A stretch of 64,000 bases of DNA, taken from positions 240,563-304,562 of the forward strand of contig NZ_JBGSLK010000113.1 in the NCBI RefSeq assembly GCF_041740695.1. The letters run 5' to 3'. Source of the stretch: Haliscomenobacter sp041740695 (GTDB lineage: Bacteria; Bacteroidota; Bacteroidia; Chitinophagales; Saprospiraceae). The notes beneath the pieces are model-generated. The model was not told the origin of the DNA. It saw only the letters and a list, made by a program, of their open reading frames with translations, and did no database searches. Of the stretch, positions 17,695-25,713 are shown one piece after another (the stretch's first letter is position 1; each line of letters starts with the position of its first letter). A program made the position numbers and the translations under genes.

Positions 17695-18879
17695 ATGCAT
17701 TACGAAAACGTTCTGGCGACCATAGGCAATACCCCACTGATTCGCATGAATCGTATTGCGCAGGGAATTACAGCCAAGGTATTCGCAAAAGTTGAATCCT
17801 ACAACCCGGGGCAAAGTGCCAAAGATCGCATCGCCCTATTCATGATTGAAGAAGCGGAGCGCAGCGGCAAGCTCAAACCGGGTGGTACGATTATAGAAGC
17901 AACTTCTGGCAACACGGGTTTCAGTATCGCAATGGTAAGCGCCATCAAAGGTTACCGCTGCATCCTTACCCTGACGAGCAAAGCCTCGCAGGAAAAAATT
18001 TCCCTCCTCAAATCAATGGGTGCGGATGTCGTCATCTGCCCGGTAGATGTAGAGCCTGCGGACCCTCGTTCCTATTATTCAGTCGCCGAGCGCATCGCGC
18101 ACGAAACGCCAAACGCTTTTTATCTGGCTCAAAACTTCAACCTGGACAACGCTGAAGCGCATTACCGCTCCACTGGGCCAGAAATTTGGGCACAAACCCA
18201 GGGCAAAATCACCCATTACGTCTGCTGTGCGGGCACCGGTGGTACCCTTTCGGGAACAGCTAAGTTTTTGAAAGAAAAAAATCCCAAGATCAAAATCATT
18301 GGGGTGGATGCTTATGGCTCCGTTCTGAAAAAATTCTGGGAAACCCACGAATATGACCCCAACGAAATCAAACCTTATAAGGTAGAAGGTTTGGGGAAAA
18401 ACATCATTCCCCACAACATGAACTTTGAGTTGATAGATGATTTTATCAAAGTGACTGACAAAGACAGTGCATTCCAGGTGCGGGATTTGGCTAAATACGA
18501 AGGATTGATGGTGGGATATTCCAGCGGTTCGGCGATGCAGGCAGTGTTTGAAATTGCGGATACCCTTACCGAAAACGATGTGGTGGTGACGCTGTTCTCA
18601 GATCACGGCTCGCGTTACTTGGGCAAGGTATTCAACGATGACTGGATGGTTGAACAAGGCTGGATGGAATGTGTACCTTCCGAAGCAGCAGGCTCAGTGG
18701 GCAGTACGCCACCGCTGATCCACCACGAACATCCGGAACCTACGGAAGGAACCAGCAGCTCCAGCTCTTATTTTTACAGCTACGAAGCCATGCGCGACCG
18801 CTACATCAAATACTATCGGACGTATCGTTTGAAGTACAAAAAATACATTCGCTTGACGCGGCAAACATTGGGACTGTAA
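17695..18879 (+). CDS. PLP-dependent cysteine synthase / cystathionine beta-synthase family enzyme
   Basis: Fold-type II PLP enzyme. The Schiff-base Lys is about residue 43 in YNPGQSAKDR (usual form NPxxSVKDR). The substrate loop reads EATSGNTGFSIAM, the phosphate-binding loop reads GTGGTLSGTAKFL, and GYSSGSAMQAV lies near the cofactor ring. It would use serine, O-acetylserine or homocysteine, but which one is unclear; the sequence looks closer to cystathionine beta-synthase without the CBS pair. The enzyme core ends at about residue 325. The remaining 70 residues (Ser-rich linker, then a Tyr/Lys-rich helix) are not typical of CysK. There is no cysE neighbour. A -7-like TATTTTTG lies about 75 bases upstream. 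Confidence 0.88.
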   Translation: MHYENVLATIGNTPLIRMNRIAQGITAKVFAKVESYNPGQSAKDRIALFMIEEAERSGKLKPGGTIIEATSGNTGFSIAMVSAIKGYRCILTLTSKASQEKISLLKSMGADVVICPVDVEPADPRSYYSVAERIAHETPNAFYLAQNFNLDNAEAHYRSTGPEIWAQTQGKITHYVCCAGTGGTLSGTAKFLKEKNPKIKIIGVDAYGSVLKKFWETHEYDPNEIKPYKVEGLGKNIIPHNMNFELIDDFIKVTDKDSAFQVRDLAKYEGLMVGYSSGSAMQAVFEIADTLTENDVVVTLFSDHGSRYLGKVFNDDWMVEQGWMECVPSEAAGSVGSTPPLIHHEHPEPTEGTSSSSSYFYSYEAMRDRYIKYYRTYRLKYKKYIRLTRQTLGL

Positions 18880-18888
18880 AAATGTTCC

Positions 18889-18955
18889 AAGGTTCCAGGT
18901 TCCAAAGTTCTAGGGTTCGGGTTCCAACTCTGGAACTTTGGAACCCTGGAACCTT
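18889..18955. repeat. GTTCCA-type palindrome (family I)
   Basis: AAGGTTCCAGGTTCCAAAGT faces ACTTTGGAACCCTGGAACCT with about 90 percent pairing, just after the PLP-enzyme stop. The same GTTCCAAGGTTCCAG units build the arms of the family F hairpin at 54175-54281. Confidence 0.8.
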
Positions 18956-18977
18956 TAGAGCGGTGACTTTTATTACC

Positions 18978-19008
18978 TTGACAATTCCATTTCCGGCGCT
19001 TATTTTTG
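18978..19008 (+). promoter_or_regulatory. Promoter for the fatty acid hydroxylase gene
   Basis: TTG (18978-18980), 20-base spacer, TATTTTTG (19001-19008): full match to the Bacteroidota consensus, about 30 bases before the ATG. Confidence 0.75.
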
Positions 19009-19038
19009 CGTCGGATTTACAAATTTCCGACCTAACAT

Positions 19039-19707
19039 ATGAAGACTGAGAAAAAACAAGCGTATTTGTCGAATGAAGATGTTTCGGTTCCACTGTTCAA
19101 AAACAAGTGGGTCGATCGTTTTACCCGTACACATATCGCCATTCCTGTATTGGTATTTTTTGTGTACTCAGCCTGTTTACTGTATTACACTATCGTAAAA
19201 ACGGACCTGAGTTGGCCGGTTGTAACGGGTTTGTTCTTTGCAGGTTTGTTGGTTTTTACCCATGTGGAATACCTGGTTCACCGCTATGTGTACCACATGG
19301 AAGGGGACACTCCTGCCAAAAAAGAGGCGCAATACAAAATGCACGGGGTACACCACGATTATCCAAAGGACAAACAACGTTTGGCGATGCCTCCATTTTT
19401 GAGCATCACCATTGCCACCATCCTGCTGTTGATCTTTGAATTGATCCTGGACAAGTACTCCTTTTCATTCCTGGCGGGATTCCTGGTGGGTTATGCCATG
19501 TACTTGCTGGTGCATTATTCGGTGCACATTTTCCGCGCGCCCAATAATTTCCTGAAAGCTTTGTGGGTCAACCACTCCATTCACCACTACAGCCCGGAAG
19601 ATGCCATGTTTGGTGTTTCTTCACCGTTGTGGGATTATGTGTTTGGGACTACGCCGAAGAAGAAGGGGATTAAGACGGCGGAGATTGTGGTGAACGATCA
19701 CCTCTGA
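19039..19707 (+). CDS. Sterol desaturase / fatty acid hydroxylase superfamily membrane enzyme
   Basis: A 222-residue inner-membrane di-iron enzyme with about four transmembrane segments (from residue 32). The His clusters that bind the iron pair are all visible: HVEYLVHR, HGVHHDYP, HYSVH and NHSIHHY. These enzymes add a hydroxyl group or a double bond to fatty acyl chains. In Bacteroidota a likely product is the 2-hydroxy acyl chain of sphingolipids or surface lipids, but that is inference. The start is the ATG placed by the upstream promoter; a strong terminator follows. Confidence 0.85.
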   Translation: MKTEKKQAYLSNEDVSVPLFKNKWVDRFTRTHIAIPVLVFFVYSACLLYYTIVKTDLSWPVVTGLFFAGLLVFTHVEYLVHRYVYHMEGDTPAKKEAQYKMHGVHHDYPKDKQRLAMPPFLSITIATILLLIFELILDKYSFSFLAGFLVGYAMYLLVHYSVHIFRAPNNFLKALWVNHSIHHYSPEDAMFGVSSPLWDYVFGTTPKKKGIKTAEIVVNDHL

Positions 19708-19727
19708 TATTTCGTTTTTTAAGAATA

Positions 19728-19773
19728 AAAAAAATCCGCAGTTGGGCTTTGAAGCTTGGCTGCGGATTTTTTT
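19728..19773 (+). terminator. Terminator (bidirectional form) between convergent genes
   Basis: AAAAATCCGCAG and CTGCGGATTTTTTT form a 12-bp stem with A-rich and T-rich flanks, usable from both directions. It lies between the hydroxylase and the AI-2E family transporter. Confidence 0.85.
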
Positions 19774-19788
19774 ATGATTACGGCTAGC

Positions 19789-20904
19789 TTATACCTTCAC
19801 CTTATTCCCAAACATCCCCCGCGCATACTTCAACTTCCGAATCTGCGCAGGTGCTTCCTCTCCCAGTAAAAAACCGTACAAGCGCAATTGCTCCACGTTG
19901 TCACAAATGACCTTAAAGATACCTGCGGTGGGAATGGCAAAAACCATGCCTGGAAGCCCCCAAATCAAGCCGCCCATGAGTAAGGCCAGCAAAGAACTAA
20001 GTGGATTAAGGTTGACGCTGGAGCCGACAATTTTGGGGGTAATGAAATTATTGTCCAAAAATTGCACAAGGATACACACCCCGAAAGCACCCACCGCGTA
20101 CATGGGCGATTCTTTGGTCACCAGGGCAACGGCTACGGGAATCAGGCTGCCAATCATGACGCCCACATAAGGAATAACGTTGAGCACTGCTGCAATAAAG
20201 GCCAGCAAGATGGCGAATTTCAAGCCCAGGAGCAAAAAGCCAATCGAGCCCAATACACTGAGGATCAATATCATCAGCAACATCCCTTGAAGATACTGTT
20301 GGGATACATGCGAAACTTTACGAATAATTTCCAGTACTTTTTGATGGCTTTCGGGGGCAAGGAACTCAATTGACTTTTTGAATTTTTCTCGGTACAGCAA
20401 CATAAAAAACATAAAAAACGGGATTAGCGCCAGCCCGGCTACCGCCGCACCCGTTGCTGTAAATATGTTCATGGCACTATTTGCGCCTTCATCAATGATG
20501 CTGTCCGTTTTTTTGCGCAGCCAGTTGGACTGCGTTTCGCGGCTCACGTTAAAATGCTGTTCAATGTATGTTGAGATATAGGATCCTTTTTCTTCCAGGG
20601 CGCTTTGCATCATGGGCATATCGCTGGTAAACGACAAAATTTGCCAGGATAAAAAGCCAAACATAGCTGTTCCCATTGCAAGCACTGCCAATACGCCCAC
20701 CAGCCCAGCAAACCAGGTAGGGAGCCGCCAACGTTCTAATTTCCACACAATCGGCAAAACCAAAAAGGACAGGAGTGTAGCCGACAACAAGGGGATCAGG
20801 ATCGATTGTGCCCAGTACAATCCGCACAACAACAAAGCTATGGAAAGCAAAAAGCAAGTCACACGCAGATAAAATGGCGAGGTTTCGGCAGACGATCCAA
20901 TCAT
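19789..20904 (-). CDS. AI-2E family transporter (PerM/TqsA-like)
   Basis: Inner-membrane protein of 371 residues with about eight transmembrane segments. The family pattern is clear: two N-terminal helices, a long soluble stretch (residues 85-180), then PFFMFFMLLYREKFKK, the central YLQGMLLMILILSVLGSIGF, and GVMIGSLIPVAVALV followed by FLDNNFITPKIVGSSVNLNPLSSLLALLMGGLIWG split by loops. Members export autoinducer-2 or act as Na+/H+ antiporters; the role here is open. A longer frame exists upstream, but the ATG giving MIGSSAETSPF is preferred because a terminator for the upstream gene lies before it. Confidence 0.88.
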   Translation of the reverse strand: MIGSSAETSPFYLRVTCFLLSIALLLCGLYWAQSILIPLLSATLLSFLVLPIVWKLERWRLPTWFAGLVGVLAVLAMGTAMFGFLSWQILSFTSDMPMMQSALEEKGSYISTYIEQHFNVSRETQSNWLRKKTDSIIDEGANSAMNIFTATGAAVAGLALIPFFMFFMLLYREKFKKSIEFLAPESHQKVLEIIRKVSHVSQQYLQGMLLMILILSVLGSIGFLLLGLKFAILLAFIAAVLNVIPYVGVMIGSLIPVAVALVTKESPMYAVGAFGVCILVQFLDNNFITPKIVGSSVNLNPLSSLLALLMGGLIWGLPGMVFAIPTAGIFKVICDNVEQLRLYGFLLGEEAPAQIRKLKYARGMFGNKVKV

Positions 20905-20925
20905 GAGGAGTGCTTTAAAGTTAAG

Positions 20926-20956
20926 AAAAAAAAGCCGCCCAGCTCCGAGGCGGCCT
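20926..20956 (-). terminator. Terminator of the coiled-coil lipoprotein gene
   Basis: On the minus strand GCCGCC and GGCGGC pair around a 9-base loop and run into eight T. It lies upstream of the AI-2E transporter start. Confidence 0.75.
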
Positions 20957-20992
20957 CTCAAACTGTACTGTGTGCTGCTGACTAAAATTTCT

Positions 20993-21033
20993 TTTTAGGT
21001 TTACTAAACTTTTGAAGTTTAGTAAACCTAAAA
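20993..21033. repeat. Perfect 19-bp hairpin at the lipoprotein gene end
   Basis: TTTTAGGTTTACTAAACTT pairs perfectly with its complement around a 3-base loop, ending 5 bases before the stop codon of the lipoprotein gene. No other copy was seen in the window. Confidence 0.85.
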
Positions 21034-21037
21034 CCCA

Positions 21038-21487
21038 TTAATCCTTGGTTTTGAGATTGTCGGCGATGCGCTCCATACGGTAGGCGACGCTATTTTTGAA
21101 ATCAGCCCAACCTTCTCCGATGTTGTCACCGATCCGATTCAGGTCTTTATTCAATTCCTGACGATCTTGTTCCAGGGCATTGCGGCGTTCTATCCACCGC
21201 ACCTTTTCCTTTTCCGAGGCTTGTTCGATTTTTTGATCCAGTTCGGCAATAGCCTGGTCTAGTTCACGGCCTTGTTGGCGCATGTTTTCAGCCAATTCGT
21301 CGCGCTCAGTGCGCATGGCCTGACCAACATCCTCAGCGGCGTCTTTGAGGTTTTCGCCAGCACGGTCCAGGTCTTCCTGAGCAGCTTCAGCGGATTTATT
21401 CTGATTTTGGCAGGAGGTGGTACTTGAAAATACCCACATGGTGCCTAAGGCAATTAACAACACAAAAATAATGGCTCTCTTTTTCAT
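21038..21487 (-). CDS. Coiled-coil lipoprotein
   Basis: A 149-residue envelope protein. The signal sequence ends in a lipobox-like SSTTSC (about residue 26), so it is probably lipid-anchored. The rest is almost entirely a charged helix with heptad character (ERDELAENMRQQGRELDQAI ... ALEQDRQELNKDLNRIGDNI), predicted to form a coiled coil. There is no family I can name. Next to a DUF1328 protein it suggests envelope stress or packing functions, which is inference. The start is the ATG for MKKRAIIF; a TTG three codons upstream was rejected. Confidence 0.7.
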   Translation of the reverse strand: MKKRAIIFVLLIALGTMWVFSSTTSCQNQNKSAEAAQEDLDRAGENLKDAAEDVGQAMRTERDELAENMRQQGRELDQAIAELDQKIEQASEKEKVRWIERRNALEQDRQELNKDLNRIGDNIGEGWADFKNSVAYRMERIADNLKTKD

Positions 21488-21541
21488 AGTAAACAATTTC
21501 AGGAATGGATGATTAAACAGTGTTCAAAGGGGGCCGTGGTT

Positions 21542-21709
21542 TTACACATTCGTTCGTCCACGCCCAGCGATCAGCGTAATGATGAACACTGCAATGGCTA
21601 TAAAGAAGAGGATTTTGGCAAAAGTAGCCGCGCCAGCGGCAATACCGCCAAATCCAAACACTGCTGCAATAATGGCGATGATGAGAAAGGTGATTGACCA
21701 ACGTATCAT
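21542..21709 (-). CDS. DUF1328 small membrane protein (YtjA-like)
   Basis: A 55-residue protein, translated by eye. It begins MIRWSITFLIIAIIAAVFG and continues with GFGGIAAGAATFAKILFFIA, then IITLIAGRGRTNV. Two hydrophobic helices and the GFGGIA..A..AK.LF pattern are the DUF1328/YtjA signature as I know it. Inner-membrane, function unknown, often in stress-induced gene sets. It precedes the coiled-coil lipoprotein by 54 bases on the same strand and may be co-transcribed with it. Confidence 0.88.
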   Translation of the reverse strand: MIRWSITFLIIAIIAAVFGFGGIAAGAATFAKILFFIAIAVFIITLIAGRGRTNV

Positions 21710-21833
21710 GGCATTTCAATTTTGAAGGTGGTTTAATACCTTCTCTGGTAAAAAAGCTATACCACGAATTGATTGGTGAAAAGCAGCGACAAAGTGGGGA
21801 ATTGTGTGGAATTTCGGGGCATTGATAGGCCGA

Positions 21834-22895
21834 TTACCGTTTCAACCAAACGGTGAAGGTGGCACCCTGGCCTTCGCTGGATTGTACTTCGATGTTGCCG
21901 CCGTGCAATTGTACAATGCTGAGGGCACCAGCCAGGCCCAGCCCTACCCCATTGACTTTGTTGGAAAAATAGGGTTCAAAAATGCGATTTTGAACTTCCC
22001 GAGGAATTCCGGGGCCATTGTCCCGGATCACGATTCCAACCTGTTGGGGAAAATTCAGGACTCGAATGGTCAATTCACCCTGGCCTGCTTCCATGATTTC
22101 AACCCCGTTGATGATGATGTTGAGTAGTGCTATTTTCAATTTTTCAAGGTCAACCTGGATAATTTCCTGCTCCGGTTGATAAGCTCTGACTAATTTGATG
22201 TTTTTTAAAGCAATGCGGTCCGCAGCCATTTCAAGGGTTTGCTCCAGCACCTCGTGTATGGTAACAGCTTGTAAAGTGAGCTGGCCAGGGTTGCTGGTTT
22301 GTAACAACTCAGTAACCAATAGACCGATGCGTTTGCTGTTGCGCTCAATGATTTCCAGGTAATCTGCCAATTCGGGGTCTTTGTTTTCCAGTAACAATTG
22401 GCCAACAGCCAGGTCGATATTGGTCAAGGGATTGCGAATCTCGTGGCCAAGGGTGCGCATAAATCGCCCGGTTGCGGCCAGTTTTTCTGCCCGCATCAAC
22501 TCTTCTGCTGCTTTGCTGCGCTCGAGGGTGTAACGAATGCTTCGCTCCAGTTTTTTGGAATCCAGCTCGTGTTTTTCCAGATAATCAGCTACTCCTGAAC
22601 GGATGGCTTGCACATCAACCTGGGTATCCCCTTTTCCGGTCAACAAAATAATGGGTGCCCGCAGGTCCAATTCCCTGGCCACCGCAACCAGATCCAAGCC
22701 AGTACGAAAACCCAGGAGGTAATCAAAAAAACAGAGGTCGAAATGTTGGGTGGAAAACAACTGCAAAGCCTGGTCGTAGGAAGGAGCCCAAGAAATGGTA
22801 AAATCCTGTCCGGTGATGCGATTCAAATATTCAGAGGTAAGAAAAAAATCATCTTCATCGTCATCTACAATGAGTACCGCCAATGTTTGAGCCAT
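21834..22895 (-). CDS. Receiver-histidine kinase hybrid (REC-HisKA-HATPase)
   Basis: A 353-residue cytoplasmic signalling protein. The receiver domain occupies residues 5-120 (acidic pocket VDDDEDD, phospho-acceptor Asp about 58 in CFFDYLLG, Thr in LLTGKGD, Lys-containing EKHE). A short helix leads to HisKA with the phospho-accepting His about 151 in TLGHEIRNPL, then HATPase_c with IRDNGPGIP and GVGLGLAGALSI. Having the receiver first means kinase output may be set by phosphorylation from another kinase, plausibly the one encoded just upstream. It is last in a minus-strand run with rpoN, activator and kinase, 11 bases after the previous gene. Confidence 0.92.
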   Translation of the reverse strand: MAQTLAVLIVDDDEDDFFLTSEYLNRITGQDFTISWAPSYDQALQLFSTQHFDLCFFDYLLGFRTGLDLVAVARELDLRAPIILLTGKGDTQVDVQAIRSGVADYLEKHELDSKKLERSIRYTLERSKAAEELMRAEKLAATGRFMRTLGHEIRNPLTNIDLAVGQLLLENKDPELADYLEIIERNSKRIGLLVTELLQTSNPGQLTLQAVTIHEVLEQTLEMAADRIALKNIKLVRAYQPEQEIIQVDLEKLKIALLNIIINGVEIMEAGQGELTIRVLNFPQQVGIVIRDNGPGIPREVQNRIFEPYFSNKVNGVGLGLAGALSIVQLHGGNIEVQSSEGQGATFTVWLKR

Positions 22896-22906
22896 GTTGA
22901 GTTTTT

Positions 22907-24061
22907 TTATTCAAAAGGTAAAACGATGGTAAATATTGCTCCTGCGCCTGGTACTCCAGTAGCTTTGATGACACCTCGATGGTTGTCCACTACCTTTTTG
23001 CAAATGGCCAGGCCAATTCCGGATCCCTGGTATTCAGAAACACCGTGCAATCGTTGAAAAATGTTGAAAATCCTTTCTGCATTTTCCTGATCAAAACCAA
23101 TCCCATTGTCGGCAAATTCCAGCACGCAATACTCGGCCTCCGTCCACAACTCAAGCTCGGGCAGTTCGGCAGTAGTGGCCCGGCGGTAACGAACGTCAAT
23201 CACGGTGGGGACATCCGGGTGTTTAAACTTACAGGCGTTGTCCAACAGGTTTTGAAAAAGTTGCTGCATTTGGGAAGGTACCGCCCGGATCACGGGAAGT
23301 TCCGTGGGAATATTCAAAGTAATTTCGGGCTGATCAAGGAGGTTATTGTCCGTTAAGACATCCTGCAAAACCTGCCCTAAATCCGTGGGCACCATCCCAC
23401 CATCGCTACGGGTAGACCGTGAAAACGACAACAAATCATCAAGCAAGCGCTCCATCCGTTTGGTCGAGTCCAGGATGCGCTCCAGGTACACTTGGCCCTG
23501 TCCAGTGAGGGCTTCGGCGTAACGGTCCGACAACAATTTGCCAAAGGATTGAATTTTGCGCAAGGGGGCGTGCAGGTCATGGGAAGCGACGTAGGCAAAG
23601 TTTTCCAGCTCCTGGTTCGAGCGGTCGATGCGTTTGTTGAGTAGTTCGAGCTCGCGCTGTTTGCGGGTCAGGGCGGTGATGTCTTTGATGAGCAAAACCC
23701 CTATAAATTTTTTATCCTCGGCTGGTTCATGTTCTGCAGCATAAATAGCCGTCGTGTAAAAACTCCCCTCAATTTCGTGCTCGGAATCGTACCGACTATT
23801 GTTTTGAAAAAGGGTAGTGACTGGATCTTTTAAAAAAGAAAACTTGCCACTTTCAATGAGTTCGTGAAGGTTTTTGCCCACAAAATTTTCCTCGGCTTGC
23901 AGGCGTACAAAACGTGGACTTCCCTCGGTCATGATGATTTTGAAATCTTGATCAAAGAGGAAAATTTCATTATCGGCCAACGAAGTGGCTAAAAGTTGAT
24001 ACAATTTGAGCATCCTTGCGCTCTCGTCTACTGTTGTTTCAGGCTGGGTAGAATTTTTCAT
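22907..24061 (-). CDS. PAS domain histidine kinase
   Basis: A 384-residue cytoplasmic sensor kinase without transmembrane segments. A PAS-like domain covers about 25-135 (NEIFLFDQDFKIIMTEGSP ... IGVLLIKDITALTRKQ). A coiled linker leads to HisKA with His about 161 in YVASHDLHAPLRKI, then HATPase_c: N box LLDNACKFK, FADNGIGFD and GSGIGLAICKKVVDNH. It starts 6 bases after the NtrC-type gene and ends 11 bases before the hybrid kinase, so the three are very likely one transcript. It may phosphorylate the sigma-54 activator, the receiver hybrid, or both. Confidence 0.93.
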   Translation of the reverse strand: MKNSTQPETTVDESARMLKLYQLLATSLADNEIFLFDQDFKIIMTEGSPRFVRLQAEENFVGKNLHELIESGKFSFLKDPVTTLFQNNSRYDSEHEIEGSFYTTAIYAAEHEPAEDKKFIGVLLIKDITALTRKQRELELLNKRIDRSNQELENFAYVASHDLHAPLRKIQSFGKLLSDRYAEALTGQGQVYLERILDSTKRMERLLDDLLSFSRSTRSDGGMVPTDLGQVLQDVLTDNNLLDQPEITLNIPTELPVIRAVPSQMQQLFQNLLDNACKFKHPDVPTVIDVRYRRATTAELPELELWTEAEYCVLEFADNGIGFDQENAERIFNIFQRLHGVSEYQGSGIGLAICKKVVDNHRGVIKATGVPGAGAIFTIVLPFE

Positions 24062-24067
24062 GTTGTA

Positions 24068-25582
24068 CTATTTGATGTTGTACATTTTCAGCTTGTTGTA
24101 CAGGGTCTTTCGATCAACCCCCAACAATTGAGCTGCTTTACTTTTATTGAAGCGGGTTTGGTACAGCACCTGCATGATCATCTGGTATTCAGCGCCCTGG
24201 GCAATGGATTTTAGGTCGGTATGGGCAGGAATCGGCGTTGCTTCAGGTAGGGGTAAGGAACTCAAATTCGGGGTTTCGACCGGAAGTGCCTCATCTGTAC
24301 GGTATCCAGTTTGTTGTTCTGGGGCTGAAGGGTTTGTTTCAATTTTATCCTCCATTCCCAGGCGGGCGTAATGCGTAATTTCAAAAGGCAGGCATTTGGA
24401 TTCCACCAAAGGGCCGTCGGTCAACAAGGTGGCGCGTTTGATCACATTTTTGAGTTCTCGAATGTTGCCATACCAGGGGTAGTTCAAAAAAAGTTGTTCC
24501 ACTTCGGGGGTGAATCCGCTGATGTTGCGCTGGAGTTCTGCGGAGGTTTGTTGCAAGAACTGTTGGGCAAACACAATGACATCTTCCCGCCGTTCGCGCA
24601 AAGAAGGCATCTCGATGCTGAACTCATTGAAGCGATGGAAAAGATCCTCCCGAAATTTTCCTTTTTTACTTGCTTCAAACAAACGCTCGTTGCTGGCTAC
24701 GATGATGCGCACGTCCAGGCTGATTTCCTTGCCGCCGCCGATGCGTTTCACTTTCCGTTCTTGCACTACCCGCAAGAGGGAAACCTGCACATCGTAAGGC
24801 AGGTTGGCTACTTCGTCCAAAAACAAGGTACCGCCATTGGCCATTTCAAAATGCCCAATTTTGGTTTGTACGGCACCAGTGAAGGCTCCTTTTTCATGCC
24901 CAAACAATTCGCTGTTGGCCAAATCCCTGGAAATGGCGCCACAATCCATGGCAACAAAGGGTTGGTTTTTGCGTGGGCTGCGATCGTGAATCATGCGGGC
25001 AGCCGATTCTTTGCCCGAGCCACTTTCACCATATATGATCACACTGTAATTGGTGGGGGCAACCAGGTCAATTTGTTTGTACAGAGCTTGTGCCATTGGG
25101 CTTTGCCCAACGATGTATCCCTGCGGGGCGGGGCTGCTGTTGGCACGGCTTTTAGATATTTTAACTCCGATATTGGCCTCTGAGTTGGCATTAGATTCAG
25201 GCTGCACCGGAGTTTTTGGCGAAGCCAAAGCCCGTTCAATGCTCAGCAGAATTTCATCCGGTACAATGGGTTTGGTGATGTAATCCAGCGCACCTTGCTT
25301 CATCACATTGACGGCGGTGCGGATATCGGAATACCCCGTCATCACGAGTACGGGGAGATCAGGATGATGTTCGCGAAAATGGGCCAGCACTTGGCTGCCT
25401 TCCATATCACCCAAGCGAAAATCGGTAATTACCAAATCGAATACCTGGGCTTTGGCTGCCGCCATACCCGCAGCTCCACTGTGGGCCGTGGCTACTTCGT
25501 AACCTTTGCGCGTCAGGAAGCGCTGCAAAAGCAGACACAAATCCAAATCGTCGTCGATGGTCAAAATTTTTGCTTGGCTCAT
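24068..25582 (-). CDS. Sigma-54-dependent response regulator (NtrC family)
   Basis: Transcription activator of 504 residues. Receiver domain 3-118 with DDD pocket, phospho-acceptor Asp about 54 (VITDFRLGD), Thr in MTGYSD and Lys in ITKPIVP. AAA+ domain about 155-390 has Walker A GESGSGKES, the sigma-54 contact loop GAFTGA at about 232-237, and Walker B GGTLFLDEV. Fis-type HTH at the C-terminus (FNKSKAAQLLGVDRKTLYNKL). It drives open-complex formation at -24/-12 promoters. The start is the ATG for MSQAKIL; the extended frame would run into family B repeat. It sits directly downstream of rpoN. Confidence 0.95.
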   Translation of the reverse strand: MSQAKILTIDDDLDLCLLLQRFLTRKGYEVATAHSGAAGMAAAKAQVFDLVITDFRLGDMEGSQVLAHFREHHPDLPVLVMTGYSDIRTAVNVMKQGALDYITKPIVPDEILLSIERALASPKTPVQPESNANSEANIGVKISKSRANSSPAPQGYIVGQSPMAQALYKQIDLVAPTNYSVIIYGESGSGKESAARMIHDRSPRKNQPFVAMDCGAISRDLANSELFGHEKGAFTGAVQTKIGHFEMANGGTLFLDEVANLPYDVQVSLLRVVQERKVKRIGGGKEISLDVRIIVASNERLFEASKKGKFREDLFHRFNEFSIEMPSLRERREDVIVFAQQFLQQTSAELQRNISGFTPEVEQLFLNYPWYGNIRELKNVIKRATLLTDGPLVESKCLPFEITHYARLGMEDKIETNPSAPEQQTGYRTDEALPVETPNLSSLPLPEATPIPAHTDLKSIAQGAEYQMIMQVLYQTRFNKSKAAQLLGVDRKTLYNKLKMYNIK

Positions 25583-25597
25583 ACTCTTCTGGGTTGT

Positions 25598-25713
25598 GGG
25601 GCAAAAACAAATGCTCATTTTTTCTGAGCCATAGGATTAGATAAGACACTTAAGTTAAACCGTTTACTCATCTAATCCCACAGCAAAATGAACACTTATT
25701 TTATTATTGCCCC
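25598..25713. repeat. Family B palindromic repeat, copy 2, overlapping the rpoN stop
   Basis: Outer arms GGGGCAAAAACAAATGCTCAT and ATGAACACTTATTTTATTAT..GCCCC; inner stem ATAGGATTAGATAAGA with ATCTAATCC. The last rpoN codons (GGG CAA TAA) lie inside the right arm, so the element reaches into the coding end. The repeat separates rpoN from its activator gene. Confidence 0.88.

Noticed and set aside
21513..21719. 68-codon frame over the DUF1328 gene
   Set aside because: It is an out-of-frame reading; the 55-codon frame at 21542-21709 gives the recognisable family sequence.
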